Positions 45,146 to 54,021 of a stretch of 64,000 nucleotides of DNA are shown piece after piece. The notes under the pieces were generated by a model that did not search any database, was not told the DNA's origin, and saw only the letters and a list, made by a program, of their open reading frames with translations. The stretch comes from Herbidospora solisilvae. Lineage in GTDB: Bacteria; Actinomycetota; Actinomycetes; Streptosporangiales; Streptosporangiaceae. The stretch is taken from contig NZ_WXEW01000012.1 of assembly GCF_009901565.1 (NCBI RefSeq), positions 124,001 to 188,000 of the forward strand, written 5' to 3'. Every line of letters begins with the position of its first letter. The stretch's first letter is position 1. The translations under genes and the position numbers were made by a program.

Positions 45146-45946
45146 ATGCCTTTCGTCCGCGCCAACGGGATCCGGCTGTCGTTCCAGCGGTCGGGACAGG
45201 GCGACACCGTCCTGCTCGTCATGGGGTCCGGCGCGTCCAGCACCCAGTGGGACATGCACCAGACCCCCGCCCTGCGGGCGGCGGGCTACGCCACCGTCAC
45301 CTTCGACAACCGCGGCATCCCGCCGTCGGACGCCCCGCCCGGCCGCTACACCCTGGCCGACATGGTCGCCGACACGCGGGGCCTGATCGAGGCGCTCGGC
45401 CTGGCGCCGTGCCGGATCGTCGGCACGTCGCTGGGGGCCATGGTGGCGCAGGAACTGGCCGCCGGGGCGCCCCATCTCGTCCACTCGGCCGTGCTCATGG
45501 CCACCCGGGCCCGGTCGGACATGCTGCGCCGGGCCCAGACGGCGGCCGAGCTGAGCCTCCGGCGCGACGGGGTCGCGCTGCCGCCGGAGTACCGGGCGCT
45601 CCACTCGGTGCTCACCATGCTCTCCCCCCGCACGCTGAACGACGACCACGCGGTGGCGTCGTGGCTGGAGGTCTTCGAGCTGAGCGGCGGCGGGCCGGGC
45701 GTTTCCGGCCAGGAGTGGATCGACACCGACCAGGACCGCCGCGCGGTGCTGGGGCGGATCACGGCGCCCTGCCGGGTCATCGCCTTCGCCGACGACGTCG
45801 TCACGCCGCCCCACTTCGGCGCCGAGGTGGCCGACCTCATCCCCGACTGCGACCTGGTCGAGATCCCCGGCGCCGGGCACCTCGGCCACCTGGAGCGGCC
45901 CGACCAGGTCAACCAGGCGATCGTGGAGTTCTTCGACAAGGTCTGA
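45146..45946 (+). CDS. Alpha/beta hydrolase, possible thioesterase for carrier-bound residues
   Basis: The 266-residue protein has the nucleophile elbow GTSLGA, an oxyanion region VMGSGAS, and catalytic His in [11 protein letters not shown]; an acid (ADD) lies about 30 residues before it. It is the perhydrolase/esterase-like type. It starts 6 bp after the CmlA-like stop (RBS GGAGAG in the gap), so both are made together. In balhimycin, the hydrolase Bhp frees beta-hydroxytyrosine from a carrier; a similar job here is plausible but unproven. It could also be an editing enzyme or an esterase for the final peptide. Confidence 0.8.
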   Translation: MPFVRANGIRLSFQRSGQGDTVLLVMGSGASSTQWDMHQTPALRAAGYATVTFDNRGIPPSDAPPGRYTLADMVADTRGLIEALGLAPCRIVGTSLGAMVAQELAAGAPHLVHSAVLMATRARSDMLRRAQTAAELSLRRDGVALPPEYRALHSVLTMLSPRTLNDDHAVASWLEVFELSGGGPGVSGQEWIDTDQDRRAVLGRITAPCRVIAFADDVVTPPHFGAEVADLIPDCDLVEIPGAGHLGHLERPDQVNQAIVEFFDKV

Positions 45947-45958
45947 CGGCCTGTCCCG

Positions 45959-45990
45959 GCCCCCGCGCGGCACGCCCGCGCGGGGGCTTC
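45959..45990 (+). terminator. Terminator of the hydroxylase-hydrolase operon
   Basis: A perfect 12-bp GC stem (45959-45970 and 45976-45987) with a 5-base loop lies 12 bp after the hydrolase stop and is followed by TTC. Confidence 0.88.
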
Positions 45991-46009
45991 GTGTGTCCCC
46001 GCCGCGCGC

Positions 46010-46038
46010 ATAAGGCGGTGGTTAACGCTTGCGGTCAC
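46010..46038 (+). promoter_or_regulatory. Conserved 29-bp block, copy B, before the MacA-like gene
   Basis: It reads ATAAGG-N4-GGTTAACG-N4-CGGTCAC with the same spacings as copies A and C. It lies 64 bp before the start codon of the MacA-like gene. Confidence 0.65.
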
Positions 46039-46102
46039 CGGGGGGAAACCGCCCGGAGGCCAGAGTTCGGATGGCAGGAGTTCGTTCAAACGGAGGGAGC
46101 CG

Positions 46103-47244
46103 ATGATGCTGGATTCCGAGATCGGGGCATCGGCGGCGCGGACGGCCCCGGCGCCACCCGGGGAGGCCCCGTCGCGGAACCGCCGGGGCCGCCGGCGTGT
46201 GCTCATGGGTGGAGCCGTCGTACTGGTGGTCGGCGCGGCCGCCGCCGTCTACGCGCTGCAGAACCGCGCCGAACCCCCGCCCGCGGTCGTCTCGACGCTG
46301 CCGACGGTCCCGGTGGAGCGCACCGACATGGTCAACGTGCGGGAGGTCGACGGCACGCTCGGCTACGCCGGGACCTACACCGTCCTGGGCGCCAAGGGCC
46401 GCATCACCTGGTTGCCCGAGGCCGGCGACGTGATCAGGCGCGGCGACCGCGTCTACGGCAAGGACGGGGTGACCGTCCCGCTGTTCTACGGCGCGACGCC
46501 GTTCTGGCGGGACCTCCAGCAGGGCCGCACCGGCCGTGACGTGCTCCAGCTGGAGCGCAACCTCGAAGCGCTCGGCTACGGGAAGTACGTCACCGTCGAC
46601 CGCACCTTCACCTGGGCCACCGCCCAGGCGGTCAAGGCCTGGCAGGACGACGTGAACCTCCCGGAGACCGGCGTCTTCACGCTCGACACGGCGGTGGTGC
46701 AGCCCGGCGCGATCCGGGTCACCGACGTGAAGGGCCTGCTGGGCGGCGACGCCGGCGGCACCGTCCTGACCGCGAGCGGCCTGGGCCGCACGGTCACCGT
46801 CGACCTGCCGGTCAACGACCAGGGGCTGGCCAAGAAGGGCGCCGAGGTCAGGGTCACCCTGCCCGGCGGCAAGGCCACCACGGGCCACATCACCTCGATC
46901 GGGACCGTCGCCACCGCCGGTACCACCAACGCCAAGTCGCAGACCGGCGAGGGCACCGAGAACGCGACGATCCCGGTGTCCATCACGCTCGACAAGGCGA
47001 GCAGCGCCGGGCGTCTCGACAGCGCCCCCGCCACGGTCGGCTTCTCCAGCACCGTCCACGAAGACGTGCTGGTCGTGCCGGTCAACGCCCTGCTCGCCTC
47101 GGGCGAGGGCGCCTACTCGGTGAACGTCAGGGACGCCTCGGGGGCGGTCCGCTCGGTCCCGGTCGAGCTCGGCATCTTCGACGGCGACAAGGTCGAGGTC
47201 AAGGGCGACCTGGAGCCGGGGATGAACGTCGAGGTGGCCCGCAC

Positions 47245-47248
<4 letters not shown>
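46103..47248 (+). CDS. MacA-like efflux adaptor with peptidoglycan-binding domain
   Basis: The 381-residue protein has one membrane anchor (about 33-55) after a basic N-terminus. An extracytoplasmic part follows with a PG_binding_1-type domain (about 135-200: [33 protein letters not shown]), and a beta-rich adaptor domain like the C-terminal part of MacA/HlyD-type proteins. In Gram-positives such adaptors work with MacB-type ABC transporters in the outer leaflet. CGGAGGGAG fixes ATG 46103 (or ATG 46106). It overlaps the ATPase gene by 4 bases. The promoter carries block copy B. Confidence 0.85.
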
Positions 47249-47942
<694 letters not shown>

Positions 47943-47946
<4 letters not shown>

Positions 47947-49136
47947 TCACTCTTCCCGAGCCGGTCCGGCTGCGCGGCGGCGACCTGGTGGCGGTCGGCC
48001 TCGAAGGGCTGCGCGGCCGGATGACGCGGGCCGTGTTGTCGGCGCTGGGCATCGCCATCGGCGTCGCGTCGATGGTCGGCCTGGTCGGCATCAGCACGAT
48101 CAGCATGGCCGGGCTCATGGAGGAGATCCGGCAGCTCGGCACCAACATGCTGACCGTCGAGGCCGGCACCACCCTGCTCGGCGAGGAGGCCCGGCTGCCC
48201 GCCGAGGCCGAGAGCATGGTGGCCCGGATCCCCGGAGTCGAGGGCGTCACGGCGGTCGGCCTGGTCGACGACGCCACCGTCCGGCGCACCGACAAGATCC
48301 CGTCGTCCAACACCAGCGGGGTGGCGGTGCAGGCCGCCCGTACCGACCTGCTGGGCGCGCTGGGCGGCACGGTGAAGTCGGGCACGTTCCTCAACGAGGC
48401 CACCGGCCGCTATCCGACCGTCGTCCTAGGCGCCAGCGCGGCGAACTGGCTCGGCATCGGCGAGGCGGGCGGCCACGTCTACATCGCCGGGCGCTGGTTC
48501 ATGGTGGTCGGCATCCTCGACGCGGTGAAGCTCGCGCCCGAGATCGACCGGTCGGCGCTGATCGGGTGGGACTACGCCCGCCAGCTCGGCTTCGACGGCT
48601 ACGCCACCACCCTGTACGAACGCTCCAGCAACGAGTCCGTGCAATACGTCCGTGACCGGCTCAGTCACACGGTTAACCCGGCACACCCCGAAGAGGTCAA
48701 GGTCAGCCGCCCGTCCGACGCGCTGACCGCCGAGGCCGCGGCCAACAACGCCTTCAACGCCCTGTTCTTCGGTCTGGGCGCGGTGGCGCTGGTGGCGGGC
48801 GGGGTCGGCATCGCCAACATCATGGTGATCTCGGTGCTGGAGCGCCGCCAGGAGATCGGCCTGCGCCGGTCGCTGGGGGCGACCCGGGGGCAGATCCGCA
48901 TGCAGTTCTTCACCGAGGCGGTCACGCTGTCGGCGCTCGGCGGCGCGGCCGGGGTCGGCATCGGCCTGGTCATCTGCTTCGGGTACGCCGCGTTCAAGGG
49001 CTGGCCGCTGGAACTGCCGGTCCAGGCCATCGCGGGCGGCGCGCTCGCCTCGGTGGCCATCGGCGCCGTCGCCGGCCTCTACCCGGCCAGACGGGCGGCG
49101 CGCCTCACCCCCACCGAGGCGCTCGCGACCGTTTAG
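47943..49136 (+). CDS. MacB/FtsX-type ABC transporter permease (set A)
   Basis: The 397-residue protein has four membrane segments (one near 35, three after about 270) with a large extracytoplasmic MacB core domain in between. Family text near the C-terminus is [21 protein letters not shown]-like ([18 protein letters not shown]). It should form the transport or signalling unit with the ATPase and adaptor, removing the peptide from the membrane surface. It ends 6 bp from the convergent sulfotransferase gene; no terminator hairpin was seen between them. Confidence 0.92.
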
Positions 49137-49141
49137 ACCCC

Positions 49142-49951
49142 TTAGGGCAGGTAGCCGAACCGCTTCACCAGCGCCGCGAACGCGGCGTCGCCGGCGATCC
49201 GCCGCCGGTAGGCCTCCTCGGCCTCGGGGCTGATCTCCGCCAGCGGCGGCGGCTCGTCCGGCGCCTTCCCCGGACGGGGACGGGGGTCCCGGAACGCCTC
49301 GATGCCCGGGAGGGGCGAGGAGATCGGGGCCTCCCTGACGGCGTCGGGCGTCCATGCGGCCAAGGTCCGCTTGATCCGGTCGTCGTCGACCGGGCCCATC
49401 GTGCCGAGGAAGGCGACGAGACGGCGCAGGGCCGCGGCCGGATCTCTGGTCAGGTCCTCGTAGCGGACCACGCAGATCTCGCTCAGGCCGGGGAAGTGGG
49501 CGCGGGCCCGTTCGGGCGTCGTCCACTCGGCGACGTGGTCCTCCCAGGTGGCCCTCGACGGGCCGAAGCCGGGGATCGCGCCGAGGGCGCCGACCAGTTC
49601 GACGGCCGTCCTGGCCCGGTCGCCGGGCTTCACCCGCCCGCCGTGCACGATGGCCGAGATCAGGGAGCGCGGGTCGCGGACCACGTAGACGACCTTGCCG
49701 GTGGCCGCACGGTAGGGCGCGATGATCTCCTCGCCGGGCAGGGCGTAGGTGCGCACCACGTGGGGGCGGCGCTCGTCGAGCGGCACCGTCCGGCCCCAGT
49801 TGCAGAGCTGGAAGAGGTCGGGGGCCGCGGCCAGCGCCGCCTCCTGGGAGACCTCGTGCGGCGGCGCGTCGAACAGGTAGCCGACGAGCAGCAGGTGGGC
49901 GGTGGCCGAGCCCGACTGGCGGCACGACGAGATCCAGGCGAGCGGGCTCAT
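49142..49951 (-). CDS. StaL-like sulfotransferase 2, with an altered PAPS-binding loop
   Basis: The 269-residue protein is homologous to sulfotransferase 1 upstream and to StaL-type glycopeptide sulfotransferases, which move sulfate from PAPS to a hydroxyl. The 3'-phosphate motif is kept (VVYVVRDPRSLISA), and the C-terminal AEEAYRRRIAGDAAFAALVKRFGY is of the family. The N-terminal 5'-phosphosulfate loop, normally YPKSGxTW, reads CRQSGSATAH here: the basic residue and the TW pair are gone. It may have changed activity or none. ATG 49951 overlaps the stop of sulfotransferase 1 (ATGA), so both are coupled. Confidence 0.85.
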   Translation of the reverse strand: MSPLAWISSCRQSGSATAHLLLVGYLFDAPPHEVSQEAALAAAPDLFQLCNWGRTVPLDERRPHVVRTYALPGEEIIAPYRAATGKVVYVVRDPRSLISAIVHGGRVKPGDRARTAVELVGALGAIPGFGPSRATWEDHVAEWTTPERARAHFPGLSEICVVRYEDLTRDPAAALRRLVAFLGTMGPVDDDRIKRTLAAWTPDAVREAPISSPLPGIEAFRDPRPRPGKAPDEPPPLAEISPEAEEAYRRRIAGDAAFAALVKRFGYLP

Positions 49952-50742
49952 GAGGCGTATCCGTGGTCGCGGGCCAGGCCGGCGAACTCCGCGTCGCCGT
50001 CGAGCAGGCGGGCGTAGGCCTGTTCGACGTCGGGGCCGTAGCCCGCGAGGCTGCGCCTGGTCAGGCCGTCGCCGAAGAACGGCTCGGCCGGGGCGCCGCG
50101 CGTGCCGTCCTTCTTCTCGACACCGCGCAGCACGTCGAGGCGCGAGTTGGCGACGGCCCGCTCGACCCGCCCGGCGTCGGGGTCGTCGTCGAACCCCAGG
50201 AAGACGATCATCTCGCGCAGCACCGTGACGGGATCGCGTCTGAGGTCCTCGTAGCGGACGACGCTGATCTCGGCGCCGGGGAAGTGGCGGTGCAGCCGGT
50301 CGGGCGAGGTCCACTCCAGGACGCTGGCCGGCCAGGAGCCGTAGCCGACCTTCTCCCACGCCCGCGCGCCCCGATGGGCGACGAAGTGGTGGGCGAACGC
50401 CTCCCGGTGGCCGGGGCCGACCCGCAGGAACCGTTCGGCGCTGTGCAGCACGTCGCGCGGGTCGCGGATCAGGTAGAGCACCTTGCCGACCGCGTCCCGG
50501 TAGGGGCGGTGGACGTCGGCGCCGGGCAGGAAGTGGGTCTTCACCGCCAGGGTGCCGGGCCGGTCGAGGGGGAGGGCCCGGCCGTGCTCGAAGACGTCGA
50601 TCAGGTCGGTGACCGCCTCGTCGAGCACGCCCAGTTCGGCGACCGTGAAACTGATGGCCGCGTCCCTCAGGTAACTCGCCAGCAATATGCGCGTCCAGGT
50701 GTTGCCCGATCTGGGATAGGAGGCGACCCAGGCCAGCGGCAT
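49948..50742 (-). CDS. StaL-like sulfotransferase 1
   Basis: The 264-residue protein has the full PAPS-binding loop (SYPRSGNTW near the N-terminus) and the 3'-phosphate motif LYLIRDPRDVLHSAE. VVRYEDLRRDP and a C-terminal end of the form DAEFAGLARDHGYA match StaL/Teg-type enzymes. It would sulfate a phenolic or aliphatic hydroxyl of the peptide, for instance Hpg or a beta-hydroxy residue. ATG 50742 follows AGAGGA by 6 bases; ATG 50760 is less likely. It is divergent from the second ABC pair, with block copy C between them. Confidence 0.9.
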   Translation of the reverse strand: MPLAWVASYPRSGNTWTRILLASYLRDAAISFTVAELGVLDEAVTDLIDVFEHGRALPLDRPGTLAVKTHFLPGADVHRPYRDAVGKVLYLIRDPRDVLHSAERFLRVGPGHREAFAHHFVAHRGARAWEKVGYGSWPASVLEWTSPDRLHRHFPGAEISVVRYEDLRRDPVTVLREMIVFLGFDDDPDAGRVERAVANSRLDVLRGVEKKDGTRGAPAEPFFGDGLTRRSLAGYGPDVEQAYARLLDGDAEFAGLARDHGYAS

Positions 50743-50778
50743 GATGAGTCCTCTTTCCACGGTGGGGGAGCGCGCCGG

Positions 50779-50807
50779 ATAAGGACAGGGTTAACGCGGA
50801 CGGTCAC
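50779..50807 (+). promoter_or_regulatory. Conserved 29-bp block, copy C, before the second ABC pair
   Basis: ATAAGG-N4-GGTTAACG-N4-CGGTCAC, 34 bp before the ATPase start. It is also 37 bp from the divergent sulfotransferase 1 start, so it could act on both. Confidence 0.65.
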
Positions 50808-50841
50808 TCGGATGCAACCTTCCGGCGACCATGGTGGGAGC

Positions 50842-51555
50842 ATGAACGAAGGCGAGGGAGCGGTGATCCGGCTCGACGCGGTCCGCAAGGTCTACGGCGG
50901 CGTCGCCGCCCTGCACGACGTGACTCTGGAGATCTCCCCCGGCGAGGCGGTCGCGGTCGTCGGGCCGTCGGGCAGCGGCAAGTCGACGCTGCTCAACATG
51001 GTGGCGGGCCTCGACCGGCCCACGTCCGGCTCGGTCGTGGTCAACGGCGAGGACCTGACCGCCATGGGCGAGGCGGCGCTCGCGCGGTTCCGCCGCCGGC
51101 ACATCGGGATCGTCTTCCAGTTCTTCAACCTGCTCGACGACCTGCCGGTGCTGGAGAACGTCGCGCTGGCGGCGCGGCTCGTCGGCGTGCCCGCGCGCGG
51201 CGCCCGGGCCCGTGCCCTGGAGCTGCTCGACGGGCTCGGCATCGCCGACCGGCGCGATGCCTACCCGGCGACGCTGAGCGGCGGCGAACGTCAGCGGGTC
51301 GGCGTGGCCCGCGCCCTGATGAACCGGCCCGCCCTGCTCATGGCCGACGAGCCGACCGGCGCGGTCGACAGCCGGACCGGCGAGCAGATCATGGACCTGC
51401 TGCTCGACCTCAACCGCACCGGCCAGACCCTGCTCCTGGTCACCCACGACCAGTGGCTGGTCACCCGGTGCGCGACCCGGCAGGTCGACTTCATGGACGG
51501 CCGCATCGTCGGCCAGACCGAGCTCGACAGGGGCCGGTCGTGGCACGCCCGCTGA
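50842..51555 (+). CDS. MacB/LolD-type ABC transporter ATPase (set B)
   Basis: The 237-residue ATPase has Walker [10 protein letters not shown], signature LSGGERQR, Walker B LLMADEPTGAVDS and THD. It is a paralogue of the set A ATPase. ATG 50842 is used; GGGAG lies just before it, and GTG 50863 is an alternative. The permease gene starts inside its 3' end. No adaptor gene accompanies this set. Confidence 0.92.
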   Translation: MNEGEGAVIRLDAVRKVYGGVAALHDVTLEISPGEAVAVVGPSGSGKSTLLNMVAGLDRPTSGSVVVNGEDLTAMGEAALARFRRRHIGIVFQFFNLLDDLPVLENVALAARLVGVPARGARARALELLDGLGIADRRDAYPATLSGGERQRVGVARALMNRPALLMADEPTGAVDSRTGEQIMDLLLDLNRTGQTLLLVTHDQWLVTRCATRQVDFMDGRIVGQTELDRGRSWHAR

Positions 51556-53837
51556 GCGCCGTCTGGACGGTCGCGCGCGCGGGCGTGCGGCGCCGCCGCC
51601 TCCAGACGGTCAGCATCGCCCTGGTCGTCGCACTGGCCACCACCACCCTCATCTTCGGCCTCGGCCTGGTGACCCGGGCCGGCTCCCTCTTCGACGACGC
51701 GTTCGAGCGGGCCGCGGGCGCCCACGCCACCGCGCGTTTCGACCCGGCCGAGGTGAGCGCCGGACAACTGGCCGCGACGGCGACCGCGCCGGGCGTCACG
51801 GCCGCGGCCGGGCCGTTCCCGGTCGCGACGTTCCCCGGGATCGGCGGGCCGGGCCGGGCCTTCAGCCTCGTCGTGGCGGGGCGGCAGGACCCCGGTGGTC
51901 CCGTCGACCGGCTCAGCGTGACCGCGGGACGCTGGGCGAGCGCGCCGGGGGAGGTCGTGCTCAGCGGCTCCCCGGCGGCCGGGCTCGGGCTCGGGACGGT
52001 GCTGCGCTCGTCCGGGCTGCCCGAGCTGACCGTCGTCGGGTTCGCCACGTCGGCGACCGGCGGGGTCGGCGGATGGGTGACGCCCGCGCAGTTCGACACC
52101 GTCCGCCCCGAGGCGTACCAGATGCTGTACCGGTTCGAGCGGGCCGCCGACTCACCCGAGGTGCAGCGGAGTCTGGCCCAGGCGACGGCCGGGCTGCCGA
52201 TGACGGGCAACGAGTCCTACATCGCCACCCGGCAGGCGTTCCAGGAGCGGTTCCAGGAGATGATCCCGTTCGTCGGGGTCTTCGGGTTGCTGGCCGTGGC
52301 CGTGTCGGTGTTCATCGTCGGCAACGTGGTCAGCGGCGCGGTGGTCGCCGGCTTCCGGCACATCGGCGTGATGAAGTCGCTCGGGTTCACCCCGGCCCAG
52401 GTCACCTCCGGCTACGTGCTGATGGTGGCCGTCCCGGCGGCGGCCGGCTGTCTGGTGGGCGTGGTCGCGGGCGGGGTCGTCGCCGCGCGGACCGCCGCCG
52501 GGCTGGCCGGGAGCTTCCAGCTCCCTTCGGCCGGGGGGATCTCCGCCCTCCTGGCCGTGGCGGCGGGGGCGGGCGTGCTCGCCCTGGTCGCGCTCGCCGC
52601 GCTGGTCCCGGCGTCGCGGGCCGGGCGGCTCCCGGCCGTGCAGGCGATCAGCGCCGGGACCGTCTCGCGCGCCGGACGGGGACGAGGTCCCCAGCGCCGG
52701 CTGGCCCGCACCCGGTTGCCCGCGCCGGTCGCGCTCGGGCTCAGCCTGCCGTTCGCCCGGCCGGCCCGGACCGCGCTCACGCTCGCGGGGCTCTGCCTCG
52801 GGGTGACGGCGGTGACGATGGGCCTGGGCCTCCACCAGACGGTGACGCGGATCGGGCTGGCCGACACCGAGGGGCACACCTCGGTGAAGGTCGGCGTCGA
52901 CCCGGGCGTGCCCGAAGAGAGGCGCCCCGGCCAGGAGGAGGTGACCGCGTTCGCGCGGTCGCTGCCCGGCACCGCCGCCGTGATGAGCCAGGGCAACCTG
53001 ACCGCGACGATCCCCGGCCTGCCGTCGGAGATGACCGTCGAGGGCTATCTCGGTGACTACGGCCCGTTCCTGGGCGACAACCTCGTACGCGGGCGGTGGT
53101 TCGCCGCTCCCGGCGAGGTGGTGCCCGCCGAGGGGTTCCTCCGGCTCCACGGGCTCGACGTCGGCGACGAGCTCGTCCTGTCGGCGGGCGGCACGGAGAC
53201 GAAGGTCCGGATCGTCGGCTCGTTCGCCCACCCCGACATCGACCGGCTGATGCTCGACGCCGCCACCTTCCCCCAGCCCGGCCTGCTCTCCATGTCGGCC
53301 GCGGTCTCGGTGATCGTCGACCCCGGCCTCGACCCGGCCGCCTACGTCGCGCGGGCCAACGCCGTCATGCCGCCCGGGATGCGGGCCAGGATCAGCGCCC
53401 CCGACCTGGGCAACGGCGCCGTGCTGAGCACCCTCTTCCTGGTCTTCTCCGTGGTCATCTGCGTGGCCGCCGCGATCGGGGTGGTCAACAGCGTCGTGCT
53501 CAGCACCCGGGAGCGCAGCCGGGACCTGGGCGTGCTGAAGGCGATCGGGATGGCTCCGGGCCAGGTCGTGCTGATGATGCTGGTCTCCATGGCCTCCCTC
53601 GGCCTCGCCGGGGGCGTCGCCGGCGTGCCGCTCGGCGTGCTGGCGCACCACGTGGTGGTCGACTACACCGGCGGCCTGCTCGGCAGCGGGATGGCCCGCT
53701 CGTGGATCGACGTCTACTCCTGGCCGCTGCTCGTGCCGCTGGCGGCCTCCGGCGCGCTGCTGGCCGTCGTGGGCGCGTGGCCGCCCGCCGGGCGGGCGGC
53801 GGCGATGCCGACCGCCTCCGTGCTCCGCAGCGAGTGA
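51540..53837 (+). CDS. FtsX-type ABC transporter permease with two permease halves (set B)
   Basis: The 765-residue protein has an N-terminal membrane segment (about 20-42), an extracytoplasmic domain and three membrane segments (about 240-380). A second copy of the same unit follows (about 405-765). This ten-helix layout belongs to BceB/LolE-like large permeases of actinobacteria that export or remove antimicrobials. GTG 51540 is chosen because GACAGGGG precedes it; it overlaps the ATPase gene by 16 bases. It ends 14 bp before box 4. Confidence 0.9.
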   Translation: MARPLSAVWTVARAGVRRRRLQTVSIALVVALATTTLIFGLGLVTRAGSLFDDAFERAAGAHATARFDPAEVSAGQLAATATAPGVTAAAGPFPVATFPGIGGPGRAFSLVVAGRQDPGGPVDRLSVTAGRWASAPGEVVLSGSPAAGLGLGTVLRSSGLPELTVVGFATSATGGVGGWVTPAQFDTVRPEAYQMLYRFERAADSPEVQRSLAQATAGLPMTGNESYIATRQAFQERFQEMIPFVGVFGLLAVAVSVFIVGNVVSGAVVAGFRHIGVMKSLGFTPAQVTSGYVLMVAVPAAAGCLVGVVAGGVVAARTAAGLAGSFQLPSAGGISALLAVAAGAGVLALVALAALVPASRAGRLPAVQAISAGTVSRAGRGRGPQRRLARTRLPAPVALGLSLPFARPARTALTLAGLCLGVTAVTMGLGLHQTVTRIGLADTEGHTSVKVGVDPGVPEERRPGQEEVTAFARSLPGTAAVMSQGNLTATIPGLPSEMTVEGYLGDYGPFLGDNLVRGRWFAAPGEVVPAEGFLRLHGLDVGDELVLSAGGTETKVRIVGSFAHPDIDRLMLDAATFPQPGLLSMSAAVSVIVDPGLDPAAYVARANAVMPPGMRARISAPDLGNGAVLSTLFLVFSVVICVAAAIGVVNSVVLSTRERSRDLGVLKAIGMAPGQVVLMMLVSMASLGLAGGVAGVPLGVLAHHVVVDYTGGLLGSGMARSWIDVYSWPLLVPLAASGALLAVVGAWPPAGRAAAMPTASVLRSE

Positions 53838-53851
53838 CCTCCTCCGGCCTT

Positions 53852-53880
53852 GTTCAACTGCGGCGATGCCGTGGTTGAAC
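53852..53880. promoter_or_regulatory. StrR-type box 4, before NRPS2
   Basis: GTTCAAC-N15-GTTGAAC with arms extending to 11 bp (CCTTGTTCAAC and complement, 53848-53884). It lies 141 bp before the NRPS2 start codon, directly after the set B permease stop. Confidence 0.82.
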
Positions 53881-54021
53881 AAGGTCGTCTTTCTTGTGTT
53901 CCCGCCGGTCGTGCGTTGGAATGTCGAGGTCTACCGGGGGCTGCCGAAACGTACGGGGTAATTCGAATCGACAACCGGGCGTTTCTTCGGCGCGGCGTTC
54001 GCTGCTTAAGGAGACGCACAA

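Noticed and set aside
48672-48680. A GGTTAAC match inside the set A permease gene as a further copy of the 29-bp block
   Set aside because: It lacks the ATAAGG and CGGTCAC parts and lies in the middle of a coding region.
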